Shown piece after piece: positions 1 through 13,552 of a stretch of 64,000 nt of DNA. The notes under the pieces are model-generated. The model had not been told where the DNA came from. It made no database searches and worked only from the letters and a program-made list of their open reading frames with translations. The DNA is from Dolomedes plantarius. Taxonomy: Eukaryota; Arthropoda; Arachnida; Araneae; Dolomedidae. The DNA is taken from contig OU015491.1 of assembly GCA_907164885.2 (NCBI GenBank), positions 114,279,580 to 114,343,579 of the forward strand, read 5' to 3'. Each line of letters begins with the position of its first letter. The first letter of the stretch is position 1. A program made the position numbers and the translations under genes.

Positions 1-345
1 TTTTGGGAAAATTTCTTCACTTATAAAATGGAGTAAAAATTCAGCAAGTACTAAGATATAGTATGGATTACATTACTCTCTGTATGTACTATTGTTCACA
101 ATTCAGATATCTCCACTTAATTATATCAAATAATAAATTGTTGAGAAAAATCCTAACATTTAAAATGGAGTAAAAATTCAGCAAGTACTAAAATATAGTG
201 CGGATTGCATGACTCTCTGTATGTACTATTGTTCACAATTCCGATATCTACACTTAATCATATCAAATAATAAATTGCTGAGAATATATCTTCACTTTAA
301 AATTGGAGTAAAAATTCAGCAAATACTAAAATGTAGTGTGGATTA
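1..345. repeat. Tandem array, ~137-bp monomer, about 2.5 copies
   Basis: The shared block around GGAGTAAAAATTCAGCAA recurs at 30, 167 and 305, a period of 137-138 bp. The rest of the monomer (TCTCTGTATGTACTATTG and TATCAAATAATAAATTG) is also repeated with few changes. The array runs off the left edge of the window, so the true copy number is unknown. No coding potential is seen. Confidence 0.9.
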
Positions 346-1479
346 CAACAACGCTATTCATAAAACTTCTTGATATACACAGTTGAGTATTTCAGAAGTA
401 GGAGATACTACAATAACAGAATCAAAAGAACGAACTGTAGATAAACCTACATACAACTCTCCATGACTAAACACTGGATTTCATAAATCTAAACATATTT
501 TATCAAAATATCATCTGTCGCCACTACAAACACAGGGTTTTGAATTGCGGAAAGCCGCTAATGTTTACATACGGTAGTTGTTTACATACGTTTAATGTTT
601 ACATACGGTTCTTAATCGGAGTGTAGAAATACCGTCAAATTTTGTGCAGCATACCTACGCATTTTATATACATAGATTTTCTCTTTTATCTTAAAAATCG
701 GTTTCTATATTATATTTAATGAGGTGTAGTTAATAAAACAAAAGATCTTATAATATTCAAAGAGTTTGTGACAGTTTTCGCTTCACAAACTTAAATATAG
801 ATTTAGCCACTTAAGCACCAATTTAATAAAATTTAATAATAACATTATTTTATAAATTATTATACATTATACACGTTTAACCATAAGATTACCAGAAAAC
901 ACCAGCCCTGTATATTAGACATCAATTATATTTTAAGTTGAGGATTCATACTTTAATCACTTATAGGCAAGAATGCTGGAAGCCTCAAATATATTTCAAG
1001 TAATAGAATTCTATCCTACTAAAATATTTATGAGTTCACTTAAAAATTCGAATCTCACCAATTTTGGGTTTTCGTTGATGCAACATACGCTCTCATTATT
1101 TCATGGACTCTAGAGTTATACTAAGCCCTCAAAATTACCAAATAAAAACGATTTTTTTTATTATCATTAATTTATTATTTATTTATTTTTATTTTTTATT
1201 TATTTATTTTTTTTTGTAGACGAAACACATTCCTCTCGCACACAAAAACAGGGATTAAACGATACTAACTTCGTGCAACATCCTAGAAAAGGTAGCAGAT
1301 TGACCCCCACCGAGAGTTTGTATGGTAATCTAAAGTTTGGGAGTCGATCTTTCTTATCCCTTAAAATTTCAGCTTGCTATATGATTTTATAACATTAAAG
1401 GCAGTAATGGGAGTGGAAAAAAGGTCGCGATTTTGCAACTATTTTATATTTAACAAATTTTGCCCAAAAGAAGCTGTAA
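346..1479. other. AT-rich spacer, no gene seen
   Basis: No open reading frame of note and no recognisable repeat ends. It holds a short T-rich/TTTA-rich low-complexity tract at about 1150-1216 and the 17-bp micro-array listed separately. Confidence 0.5.
562..612. repeat. 17-bp micro-tandem repeat, 3 copies
   Basis: TGTTTACATACG starts at 562, 579 and 596, exactly 17 bp apart; the last five bases of each unit vary. It is too short to assign to a family. Confidence 0.8.
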
Positions 1480-1591
1480 AAACATGTCCGGTCTAAATGT
1501 ATCAAAAACTTATGGCTTATTTTTGCGGAACAACACATTCTAATTTTTTAAAATTACTTAAATAGAAAGAACATATCACCAAGTTTTAATA

Positions 1592-1760
1592 TCAATAGAT
1601 TTAGATAAGCGCACCTTTTGTAGAATGACAAACGTCTAAACGGTAATTCAGTTCTCTCTAAGTGACGAATTACTCTCCAAGTTATTAGGCGAGTTACTTC
1701 AATGATATGTTTTTGTTGAAGAAGCGAATCATCCACAGTTTCAATTTTTCGTTTATACAC
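1592..1760 (-). pseudogene. Mariner-like transposase C-terminal remnant (left arm)
   Basis: Read on the minus strand, the arm encodes a stretch beginning [13 protein letters not shown], then [10 protein letters not shown], then NYRLDV and a stop. This matches the C-terminal end of mariner-like transposases of the group that ends in [20 protein letters not shown] sequence (family knowledge). The reading needs at least one frame change and contains an in-frame stop near the end. It is about 25 codons longer upstream than the opposing arm, which places the palindrome junction near 1760. Confidence 0.75.
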
Positions 1761-1858
1761 TAATAACTCCTGATATGCTATGAAACACTTGGAGAGAACT
1801 AGATTACCGTTTAGACGTTTGTCTTTCTGCAAAAGGTGCACACATCGAAATCTATTGA
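1760..1858 (+). pseudogene. Mariner-like transposase C-terminal remnant (right arm)
   Basis: Thirty-three codons read LITPDML, an in-frame stop, NTWRELD and then [17 protein letters not shown] followed by TGA. This is the classic end of a mariner-like transposase. Only the C-terminus is present: there is no catalytic domain and no start. The reading frame begins directly at the palindrome junction shared with the copy at 53 kb. Confidence 0.8.
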
Positions 1859-1880
1859 TATTAAAACTTCGTGAAATGTT

Positions 1881-2174
<294 letters not shown>

Positions 2175-2241
2175 CAAATTCTAATGGGTAGTTCCGTAAA
2201 AATAATCCATAACTTTTTGATATTTTTGCCTGGGCACCCTG

Positions 2242-2960
2242 TTTATTTTATGTAGGTATTAATATTTCTTGTTTTCTTTTATGTATAAAATCAATATCCA
2301 CATTTCTAAATATATTAACATAGAGATCAAAACAATATTAGTTATTTTTCTAACGCAATAGTTCACACAATTTTTCAGTTGCGCCATTAATTACCAGTCA
2401 TACCATGACGTTCAATTGTCAAACAAGCGGAAAACTAAATATGTGTTTGTCCGCGAAGAATTTCGTAGCAAACACTATTTGCATGCATGATAGACATTTT
2501 TATTTTAAAGAAGTAATATTGTTTATGTGCATTTTATTTTTTTTAATCTTTTTTGGTAGGGATGAATTAAGATTTCCTTATAAATATAAAAAGCGCGTAT
2601 CATATCGATAAGTAACACGTGCGTAAAAATATCGATATAGCTTCAAGTACTAATAATTTGTAAACAGAGAATTAAAGTTCATTTTTATTGATTTAAAAAC
2701 TCTAATAGACGTTGTTTTCAGTCCTGAATGGCAATAAATTCATGTCCTTAGGTGACTGATGATTTTTCTTTTCATGTACCAAACACTTACTGTACACATA
2801 CTTAACATAGCTTAGCCAGCCACGTTATTAACAGGAGAGGATAAATTTTCAATATAAGATCAAATTTAATTATAAAACAATATTATTGTGATATCAACAT
2901 AAGAAATTTAACAGTTAAAATAATAAAAATTCGTTTACAATGAACAATAAACATTTAATA

Positions 2961-3022
<62 letters not shown>

Positions 3023-4269
3023 TTACATTTATACATTAATTGGATTTGTACCATTGGATGTACACTCTCAGGAGAATAAAAAAAATTTCCTATGAGGCTC
3101 ATAATTAGTCACACTGGGTGTGTGTCATTTAGACCTCCACCGATCTAGTTGACCAAACTTTAGAAATTAACAGTTACGGAGTTTGCATGACCAAAAATAA
3201 AAAATATATATATATATTATTTAACATATAGTTCGTCACAGCGCTGGCAAAATTCTTTCCAGTCCGTGCAACTTCTGACATATGTGTCAGAAGTTCGTCA
3301 TATATTGTCTTAGACTGACAGGTTCTATAGTTTGCCTATAAACGGTATGATTTATTAGGGCCATGGTGTCCTGTAAGACCTCAGGTTATTTATTGCATTT
3401 TGTATTTTAAACTAAGAAAATGAAGTTTTCATCTTTTAAACGGTATATTTTTCTAAGTAAAAATAACAATGAAGTATTGCAGTAGAGGTTAACAATGAAC
3501 AATATATCGTTATAAAACAATAGCATTGTTGCATCACCATAAATCTGAATTATTATGTTTATATATTTCAAGGTAGAATAACCTACTCCCGCGTGTAATC
3601 CCATTAACTGATACATTTTGGGATTTAAATTAAAAAGGTTGTTTATATGTTTCAGACTACATAAAAAATCTTGATGAAATTATATTTTAAATAGGTAATA
3701 AAAAACCTAACTTTTTATTCGTGTATACAATAATTAAAAATATAACACAAAATTGATTTTATTCCTCACTGATACAGTGATAAAGTTTAAAATTTTCCGT
3801 AATATCTCCAGATATCACGGCATAAATCACAAACGTTAGTCCAATTGCTTTCAAAAATTATAAAGCATAGAAAAAATTCATATCATGCTTAGAATTGGGT
3901 TAATAGACTAGAGTTTTTATTAACAATATAGAACGGTGGCAGAATTATGTGTTGTTGTATGGTAAATGTTTAATAGTCTAAATTAATTGCAATGTAATAT
4001 TCTAACTTATAAAGTGATCAGGAATTAAAATATAACTTTCTTTATTAAGGAAATTCGCTTTATTATTGAATGTATTTAGTTAGAACATTTCACAAGAATT
4101 TTAAATTTTTTCCACGTATCGTGTTTAACAATGAATATTTTAATTAAATGTACCCTTCCGAATTTACATATGTAACATACATTATTTGTAACGACACTGT
4201 GAATATATATAAGAAAGGTATTATTTTTCCCATCCTCGCATTTTTTCATTAATTACAAAATTTAATGCA
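2242..4269. other. AT-rich spacer with (TA)n tract
   Basis: No gene is supported. It contains a (TA)n tract at 2961-3017, a shorter TA run near 3203-3217 and a perfect 10-bp stem hairpin at 3271-3294. The final part (about 4030-4269) may be a decayed extra unit of the array that follows. Confidence 0.5.
3271..3294. repeat. Perfect short inverted repeat (hairpin)
   Basis: ACTTCTGACA, a four-base TATG loop, then TGTCAGAAGT. The ten-base arms are exact complements. No flanking T-run or gene supports a terminator or a known regulatory role. Confidence 0.7.
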
Positions 4270-5335
4270 AATGAATGCAAAATTGTTAAGTGTATACAAT
4301 AAATTTTTGTTTTCTCTTTGATTACTTTCAGGAAATTTCATGTATCAAAGCACAATTCGTAACAAATAATTAACTTTTGAAGAAATTTGTTTTTTTTATT
4401 TTTTTCTCACACTCATATTTATCTTCATACATATGTAATTTCAGAGAGAATGATATAATCCTTAAAGAATAATTGTGGTATTATTTTTAACAATTATAAA
4501 AAAAGGTGGAAAGGCATCAAAACTATGCTTATGAAGAATTCTTAAGTGTATACAATAAAGCTTATTCTTCTAATTGGCTATTTTCAAGACGTTTCTCGTA
4601 TAAGAGAACAATTCTTGACAAATAATAAAATTTTCTTTCGAATAAATTAATTTTTTGGGCCCCTCCCAAATTATTTATCGTCATATAAAAAGTAATTTAT
4701 AAATAACAATGTAATCCTAAAAGAATGATCATTGTTTCATTAGTAAAAGAAATATCAAAAAAAGGAAAAAGAGTCATCAAAACCATAGTCATCAAGAATT
4801 CTTAGGTGCATACAATCAATTTAATTTTTCTAAATCTTTAAAAAATTTTCACGTATAAAAGAACTATTTGTAAGAAATAATTAACTTTTTTATCGTAGTT
4901 AAAGTAATTTGTTTTTTATTTGGTACCCCACTGATACTTTATTCTCATATAAAAAAGTAATTTAAAGATAAGGATGAAATCTTTACAGTTTAATTATCCT
5001 ATTATTAAAAATTTTGTCAAAAAATGGAGAACAATGCTTCAAAATCATGGTTATGAAGAATTCTAAATGTTTATACAATAGATTTCATGTTTCTAATTTG
5101 TTAAGTTTTCAAGAAATTTCACGTATAAAAGCACTATTTGTAATAAATAACTACTTTTTTATCGCAGTTAAAGAATTTTTTTTCCTTTGGTATCACAATA
5201 TTTTTCATCGTCATATACAAAGCAATTTAGAGGCAACGTTGTAATCCTTAAGTTTTAATCATGATATTATGATTAAACATTTATCAAAAAATGATAGAAA
5301 TGCATTAAAGTCATAGACATGAAGAATTCTGAGCT
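4270..5335. repeat. Tandem array, ~260-bp monomer, about 4 copies
   Basis: The motif TTAAGTGTATACAATAAA and its variants recur near 4288, 4544, 4804, 5065 and (partly) 5331, a spacing of 256-266 bp. Each unit also carries GAAGAATTCT, TTTCACGTATAAAAG, TATCGTCATATA and TGTAATCCTTAA. Units are clearly diverged, so the array is old. Confidence 0.85.
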
Positions 5336-6927
5336 AAAACTGTGGATAATATATCATTTAATTGCATCCGATTTCTTCTGGTTGATTGAGGTGCATTTTT
5401 TTTTCTTTTAATATTTCTGTAACACAAAAGGATGTATTACAACTCGCGTACACACTCTTAGACATACACCCATCAAATATACACCTATCTCTACGCCCGA
5501 ATGCATTTCATTATATCACAGTGTATCACACGTAATGAGTAGTAAGTGGCTGAAAATACTTCTTTCAGTCATTAAGTAAAAATTATGTCTGATATTATTA
5601 AAATGTCAAAAGTACAGTTATATGTCATAAAACATTCCGAAGGAAAGTCAAATAAAGCTCTGATGAAATATCTAATGTTAGGTATTGCATGACAATTCTC
5701 ATTAAATAAGATATTAAGTATTAAGCTTACATATGTTCTTCTACCTAACATGTTCCAGAGCGTTGGAAAGACAATTTTTTGGAACGAAAAAATCATGGAA
5801 CAAATTCGAACAATATTATCTTTTGATTTATGTGATAGCTGAAAAAATTCAAGTGAATTATTATTACATTCCATAGAGCTGAAAATTTATTTCTCAGAAT
5901 TGAAACTGAACCGAATAAATTTTTAAAGAATATAGTTTTTTCGAGAGCGCATTCCCTGATACATTGTTTTTTCACGTATATTTTCCTTCTTGGTAAAACA
6001 AGTAATACTAGAATAAAATATATTTAATTCTTTTTAGATTTAATACAATTTTCGGTCAAAAACATTAATAAAATTTTAAAGATTGATATCTACAAAACTG
6101 TCCTTTAAAGTTATTTAAATTGTTAACTGAGAAGTTCCAAATCTGAAAAAAAATAACAATTGAGAATAGAATCCACTTACCATTCAGGTAAAACCAAAAC
6201 ATAATTCATTGCAAAGCATTCTGAAAATTTAATTATATTCACCTTAAATTGATTTTTCAGAGATAACTTTGATGAAACTTCGATTACAAATTCTTGTTAA
6301 ATATGACTACAGAATATCCATATTTATCAAAATCAGCAAATCTAGCTTATGGTCATTCAAAATTACTAGAAAGATTATACTAGAAATACTAGAAAGAACT
6401 TCGGTATTTCACATATGATACACAAAAGAATCGAAGCAGACTTCACGCTTCACAAAATTGTGAAAACTATATCAACTTAATATTCCACAAAATTTTTAAT
6501 TACTGCAAAAGACAAAAATATATTGTTTGAATTACTCTTGGATTAATATTTTTTTAATTTTTCAAACTTATCATTCAGTAAGTCAAATATTCTATATTAA
6601 ACTATTCTTAATTCCTGTTTTATTATATGAATAAAATTTCTCTGAAAAACAAATCTAATTTCATTGAATATTTCTATATATTTAGAGAATTATCGATTGT
6701 CCATACACTATATAAGAATTGCCATCTTGCTGCGATTTCAAGAAAAATCGTGAAACAGTTCAACATGAAATTAAATTTGTAATCAATTGAAACATTTAAG
6801 TGATAAACAAAATGATTGAAAAGAATGAAATTGCAAAAAGGAATTTAAAAAAGAAGAAAGAAATGAAAAGAATTAATCATATAGTTTACCACTGATATAA
6901 AATGATTGTGATGGAAAATGATTGGGC

Positions 6928-7040
<113 letters not shown>

Positions 7041-7895
7041 CATGCCCCCAGAATGACTCATAATGGCTTTATAATTCTTTTTGGATCTTATTGAACGGTT
7101 TTCATAAGTAAGTGTATAATTTGTTCAAAAAACACAAGTTATATGTATTATTGATTTATAGAATTACCAATACATTTTTTATATTTCATGGAATGGTATT
7201 ATCTGTTTGGAACTATAAGATATAACATATGAATGTCTTACTAATAACTAGGGCCAATAAGAGTACCTAATTAAATTTAAAAATTCAAATCAAAATTTCA
7301 TTTTAAAATTTCATATGCAGCTTTAGAGATTCTGAAATCCTGACTCCTTCGATAATATTTTTCTCATTCGATTCATTATGATTTTATATAATGAAATACC
7401 TAAGGTCTTTTACAAAGTCTAACTAAAAATCTACACTGATCCATGCCAGTTCAGAAAAAAACGATATTTAGACGTTTCCACGCGTATCTTGCATTGCCTA
7501 TTCAAATGACGATCCTGGTAAAAGATAATTCTTCGGAAGTTCAAACTGCAAATATCTAAAGATCCTAATCTATTTACCAGCCTATTTTCTCCCGAAGAAA
7601 GAAAGTAGTAAATTACATAACAAGTGAAGAGAATTGTTTTAACAAAGTTACGCCCCTACCCCATACTTTTTCAATTATAGCTCCAAATGAAAAAGAGTAA
7701 GTCTAGTATTATTTATTGGCAAGTGAGGATACCAAAGAGAAAAAAAAAGACTTTTTGCTTTACTATTACTGTGTTCAAAGTTGTTGTTCTTTTTTACTTT
7801 GGCAAAAATCCAACGTAGGGATTCAAGTCCTGTTTTTTACCACGAGAAGAAGACCGAACTTCTACACAAGGAAATTTGCTTAAGAACAAACGGCT

Positions 7896-7898
<3 letters not shown>

Positions 7899-7954
<56 letters not shown>
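7899..7954. repeat. (TA)n microsatellite
   Basis: About 56 bp of pure TA repeat between unique flanks. Confidence 0.95.
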
Positions 7955-7956
<2 letters not shown>

Positions 7957-8799
7957 ATTGTATGAAATTTTATATAATTTCTTCGGATAATTGTCGATCC
8001 CAACAAGTTGCATGAAAATATTATTGCAATAATTGCTGAAATTTTATATATACTTCATATAAAGTTGAAACAACCAAAGATACATTTATTTATGTATTTC
8101 GGAACATATAAATTATGTTTAACGTGGATATTTAAAAGGAGTATTGTGAAAATATTATTTGGGAAGACATACTAATTATTCAACTCTACGTAACAAACGG
8201 ACCCATAGACAGATATTTATAAAGCATTAAATTGAAGATAAAATCGAATAATTTGTATGTTATCCCTAAATCATGTGATTAAAACTGGAAGTGAATAATT
8301 AAAGAAATAACAATTGCTTTAATAATCTGAATGAGATTTTAAATAACACATTAACAGATATTTGAGGATTTTTTTTCATAAAGTAGGTTCTTCATTATTA
8401 ATGAAATAATTTACAAGTTCTGCATACAAAGTTATCGGAAAACAGAAGCAGGAAAGTTGAAAAAAAATTTCACTAAGAAAGGTACTTAATATAAAATAAA
8501 TGGATTTTTCATATTTTAATGAAACATGAAATGTGGTGTTAATTATGTTAAAATGAATCATGAATAACACGTAATTAATCAGAACAATAATGAACCATCA
8601 TCAAGGTAATTAATTTCCGATTTCCTTCTTTTTGAAAAAGAATTTAAGGTTCTCTCTGTATTGCTAGAAAATTTTCTCGATTTTTTTTTTGCTTGCATGC
8701 CATTGATAAATTTATTACTTTCCGGAATTCATGGCTCTGTTGTGATAACAAAGAAAAGCGAATTTCTTTTTAATTCATGACAAGCAAAAAATACTCTTC

Positions 8800-10915
8800 T
8801 TGTTCAGATAAATTGTACATGTATTTATTTATTTGTTCCTGGATATTATTAAATATCCTGATTCAAGACAAAATCTATAAATATAAGAACGCCGGATGAG
8901 AGTTATTGATTAGTTTTGAGAGATTCCATTATGGAGCAAACGAAATTTAACATTTTCAGTTAACACATGTGTTAATACATACGACTAACACATCTTTAAG
9001 ATCTATTATAATATTTTTAATAAAGAGTGTAAGCAAATATGTCAAGAAATAGTTTGTTGATTATCCATTACATATTTTTTAGTGAATGTACAAGTATGTA
9101 TTTATTTTTTTACGATCATAACTTTACATGTATTCGTTTGTTATTTTACTGGATATTATTAAATATCCTGATTCAAAAAGCAGTATAGAGATATACAAAC
9201 GGCGAAAAACAGGTAATGATTATTTCTGATATGTTGAATTATGGTGCAAACTGAATGTAATATATTCAGTCAATACATGTCCTCAAACACAACTGAAAAA
9301 TGTATTAAACATTTTCTAATGAGGAGTTTAAAAAAATGTAGCTAGTTATATTTCGACAATTACGCATTAATTATTTTTTTAGAGAAAACTCTGGAATTTA
9401 ATATTTTTTGCACAAGCATAATTGTATATGTTTTTATTTTTTTTACTGAATGTTATTAAGTATCCTGATTTAAAATATAATCTACAAGTATAAGAACATT
9501 GAAAAATAATTATCGATTATTCCTAAAAAGTTGCAATTATAGAGCAAAATGAATTAAACATTTTCAGTGAATACATGGAATTAAACACATCTAGGAATCC
9601 AATTATAATATTTGTAATGAAGGGGCTAAAAAAATATAGCAAAACATATTTTGTAAGTTATGTTATATATTTTTTTAGTAAATGCACATGTATTTGTTAG
9701 TTTTTGTACATGCATAATTGCACATGTATTTATTTATTTTTTACACCATTATTCAATATCCTGATTAAAATAATAATATAGGTGTATAAGAACTGTGAAG
9801 AAGAAGAATTTATTTCTGAAAAGTATTATGGCTAAAGAAAGGTCTAAGAAAATATGGCAAGATATAATTAATTAATTACGTGTTAATTATTTTCTAAGTA
9901 AATGTATATGCATTTATTTATATTTATACATGCATTATTAAATATCCTGTTTCAAAAGATAAATCATAAATATAAGAACGGAGAAAATAATTTTTTGATT
10001 ATTTCTTAGGACTTGCATCAAAGAGAAAAATAAATTTAATATTTTCAGTCAATACGTGTAATTAAACACATCTGTAAAACCTACCGTAACCTTTCTAATG
10101 AAGAGTCTAAGAAAATAAGGAGAGAAATATTTCATTAATTATACATTATTTATTTTGATAGATGTACTTGTATTTATTAATTTTTGTAAAGGAAATATTG
10201 TATATGTTTTTATTTTTTTATTAGACATTTTTAAATATCCTGAAACAAAACATAATCTACAAATATAAGAAGGGTGAAAAAGAACTATTGATTATTTTTG
10301 AGAACTTGCATTATAAAGCAAAATGAATTGCCTATTATAACATTTCTAACAAAGAATATAAAGATATAACCCAAGAAATAGTCCCTTAATTATGCATTAT
10401 TATTTTGATAAATGTACATGTCTTTATTAATTTTTGTACGTGCATATTTCTATACGTATTTATTTTTTGGACATTATTAAATATCCTGATTCAAAAGATA
10501 ATCTACAAATATAAGAATTATTAAAAAGTGTTATGGAATATTTCTGGGAAGTTGCATTATAGAGCAAAAATATTTAACATTTACATTTAATACGTATGAT
10601 TAAATATTACTTGAAAATGTGTTATAAAATTTCTAATGAAAAATCTAAGCAAATATGGCAAGAAATAGTTCATTAATTATGCATTTATAAATTCTTTAAT
10701 AAAAGGGGAGCAGTACTTCACTGCATTTGTTAATTTACATGCACAAAATCTATATTTACCTGTATAAAATCCATTACAAAATATCTAATGAAAATTCTAA
10801 GCAAATATCGCAAGAAATATTTCGTTAGATATATATTAATTATTTTGCTGGTAAAGGGAGATCAGTATATAATGTATTTATTAATTTCCATACGTTGAAA
10901 AAATACACACATGGT
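8800..10915. repeat. Tandem array, ~300-bp monomer, 7 or more copies
   Basis: The core AAATATCCTGATTCAAAA recurs near 8851, 9161, 9458, 9754, 9940, 10233 and 10479. Spacing is about 293-310 bp, with a shorter 186-bp interval (internal deletion) and a 246-bp one. Other parts of the unit, such as ACATGTATTTATT, AGAGCAAAATGAATT and TCTAAGAAAATATGGCAAGAAAT, recur in the same order. A decayed unit extends to about 10915. There is no coding capacity. Confidence 0.9.
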
Positions 10916-11454
10916 CAACTTCAATGCATTGAAAGAAAATTCAAAATAGATTTTATAAAGCGGTACAGTCAAATAATATGATGTTTAGAATACAAATAAT
11001 TTGTCTGATTCTTTCTAAATTCTTTTCAATACATGTTATTTCCGTATGGTAATGTGTGCTTCCAGGACATCTCATTAGATTGGTTATCCGGGAATTGGGA
11101 AACTTTTATTTATTTATTTCCAAAAAAAATAAGTAATCTAAAACATAGAATAAAGCCCTTGAAATTCAAAATTTGGACGTATGAGTTTTATTATAAAAAA
11201 ACTTAGAAAAAATATCTTAATGGTATCAGCTTTGTGTTAAGTTATATCGACATAGAAAGACCTTTTTAAACTGTAAATAGTATTTTAAATTTCAATGAAT
11301 TTTAAAAATTGCTCTAACTTTATAATCTTAGAGTCTTCATCTATGATATGATGTCACAAGAAATATGTTAGTTTCAATACTCCTTTCATGATTTTCTAAC
11401 ATGAAATACTTAATTCATGACAGTTAATTTCATATCTATGTAAAATATTAAAGT

Positions 11455-12060
11455 CATTTATCCCCTTAAAGTACAATACAAAGACATTTGTGAAACAGGT
11501 TTTAAATATCCTACCAAGTAAAATTTAATACATTTTCACCAGTTGCTTTAAATTCTGTGTTATTGAAGAAATTTAAACCATAATGGCATCATAATTTTTT
11601 GCAGAAACGTTTATATCTTCCCCCAAAGTCTAGTCAAAACACAATTGAAGGACAGGTTTTAAATACCCTAATAAGTAAAATTTAATACATTTTCCACATT
11701 TGTTTTAAATTTTATGGTATTTAACAAATTTAAGCCATAATAGCATCATAGTTTTTTGAAGAAGCGTTTATATTATCCCCTCAAAGTCTAGTAACAGACA
11801 TTTGTAAAATAGATTTTAAATTACCTACCAAGTAAAATTTAAGAAATTTCTCCAAGTTGTTTTAAATTGTGTGCTATTTAAGAGAAAATTAACCTATAAT
11901 TCCATAATAATTTTTTTGAGAAATGTGTATGTTACCCCTTCAAAGTCCAAAGACATTTAAGAAATATCTTTTAAATGCCCTACCAAGTAAAATTTAATAA
12001 ATTTCTTCCAGTTCCTTTAAATTTTGGGCTGTTGAAGAAATTTAAGGGGAGTAATTATCT
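11455..12060. repeat. Tandem array, ~156-bp monomer, 4 copies
   Basis: CCAAGTAAAATTTAATA or close variants occur at about 11516, 11673, 11830 and 11985, a period of 155-157 bp. Units also share CCCCTTAAAGTC-like, AGACATTTGTGAAA-like and CCATAATGGCATCATAATTT-like segments. It is unrelated in sequence to the neighbouring ~300-bp array. Confidence 0.9.
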
Positions 12061-13175
12061 TTGCGCAAGTTGAAAAGACAGAATTTTTGCTGTTTGTTCG
12101 AACTTCTATAATTTTTTTGCTATTGGCAATTACATATGATATTTTCAGTAATACTTTTCTAAACTCTATAACTCTATATGTCCCCTTAATAAATTTTATT
12201 ACAAGTAAATAAGAATTTTATTTATGAAGTAAGAAGTGAGGGTATTTTCTAAAAATTTCAAATTTATACTGATGTACTGCGCGCAGACTTACAACAATAC
12301 TAATCATGTTTCAATAATATTTTTTTTGCATTTTTGTGCATCTCTGCATAGTTTATAAGGATAGACTGCTAAAATAATCTATAAAATATTGCATTTTGCT
12401 TTATCGCAGTAATGTACCACTAAATGGGTCATTTATTTTTTAAACATATAAAAGTATAATACAAAAAAGTATAATGTAGAAAACAGATAAAGGATGTTAT
12501 ATGTACATTTTTTTCTTGAGTATAAGTATTTAGAAATTTCAGCTTCTAATCCTCTTACTGAAATATTAGCGTTAATCTTTAATGTTTGCTCATAGGAGCT
12601 ATCCTCTCTCATCTTAAAGTCTATATCCGAGTTAAGTAATATTCTGAGCTTTATAATAGGATTTAAGATTTAATCAAAATTTCAGATTATTTAAATGAGT
12701 CAAATACTATGGACATGAGACGTATGGCTCTCGCAAGGATTAAGAGCATTGAGGAAGGGGATTAGGAATCGGAAAAGTCTCCCGTATCGCGTGTATCCGG
12801 ATTAAAAGATGAAAATGTTTCCCCCATTAAAAGTATTCGCCTGTATAGATGTACTAAATTTATGATGTCATGGGTTCTTTCTCCCTCGTGACGGGCAAAA
12901 TTTCAGTTGTATGTTTCGCTGTACATATTTCTGTACAATGGGACAGCGATTGAAAGAACAGAGAACCTAATGTTTTATGGTTGATTATAAAAAAAACGGC
13001 ATAAAACCTTTTATACTTCGTTATTAATGTCGGTTTTTTCTACAGATTTCTTTCAAAAATGAGATGAAAGGAATTGTATCTTTTTTATATAAAAGAAATT
13101 TTCAATAGAAAATATGTTCCATAAATTTATAAGTCTGGGATCAGACGAATGAAAGAGAAAGAAAATACATCTGTA

Positions 13176-13176
<1 letters not shown>
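12061..13176. other. Spacer, no gene seen
   Basis: AT-rich, with a slightly GC-richer patch at 12700-12970. No domain, terminal repeat or RNA structure was recognised. Confidence 0.5.

Positions 13177-13222
<46 letters not shown>
13177..13222. repeat. (TA)n microsatellite
   Basis: A TA run with one TTTA interruption, just upstream of the pogo-like element. Confidence 0.9.
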
Positions 13223-13223
<1 letters not shown>

Positions 13224-13552
13224 GTTAAAAAAAGTTAAAAAATTGTTGGGAGAAGTGCTTAGTCTGGTGCGGCTGTTATGCCGATTTCGGATTTTAAAAT
13301 ATTTTCAGCTTTCACTTTTCTACTAAAATTGAGCCTCATGTATTACTTGGACGGGAATTTATCACAGCGCATGCGCGAAGTTCTAATTAGTATTAAATAA
13401 TTCTAATTAATATTATTAGAAGCGCGAACATTTTTAGAAAAGCATGACGATGATGTCATACACACTTTGGCGACCACGCACATGCGTTGCTGTCGTTCTC
13501 TCTGTTTCTGAGAAAAAAGTTTTTTTTTCTTACTGTGAAACTATGTGACAAA

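Noticed and set aside
3271..3294. Transcription terminator or operator
   Set aside because: A perfect hairpin but with no T-run, promoter or gene nearby.
12880..12970. Possible inverted repeat (GTTCTTTC...GAAAGAACA)
   Set aside because: Arms are only about 9 bp and the interior does not pair, which is expected by chance.
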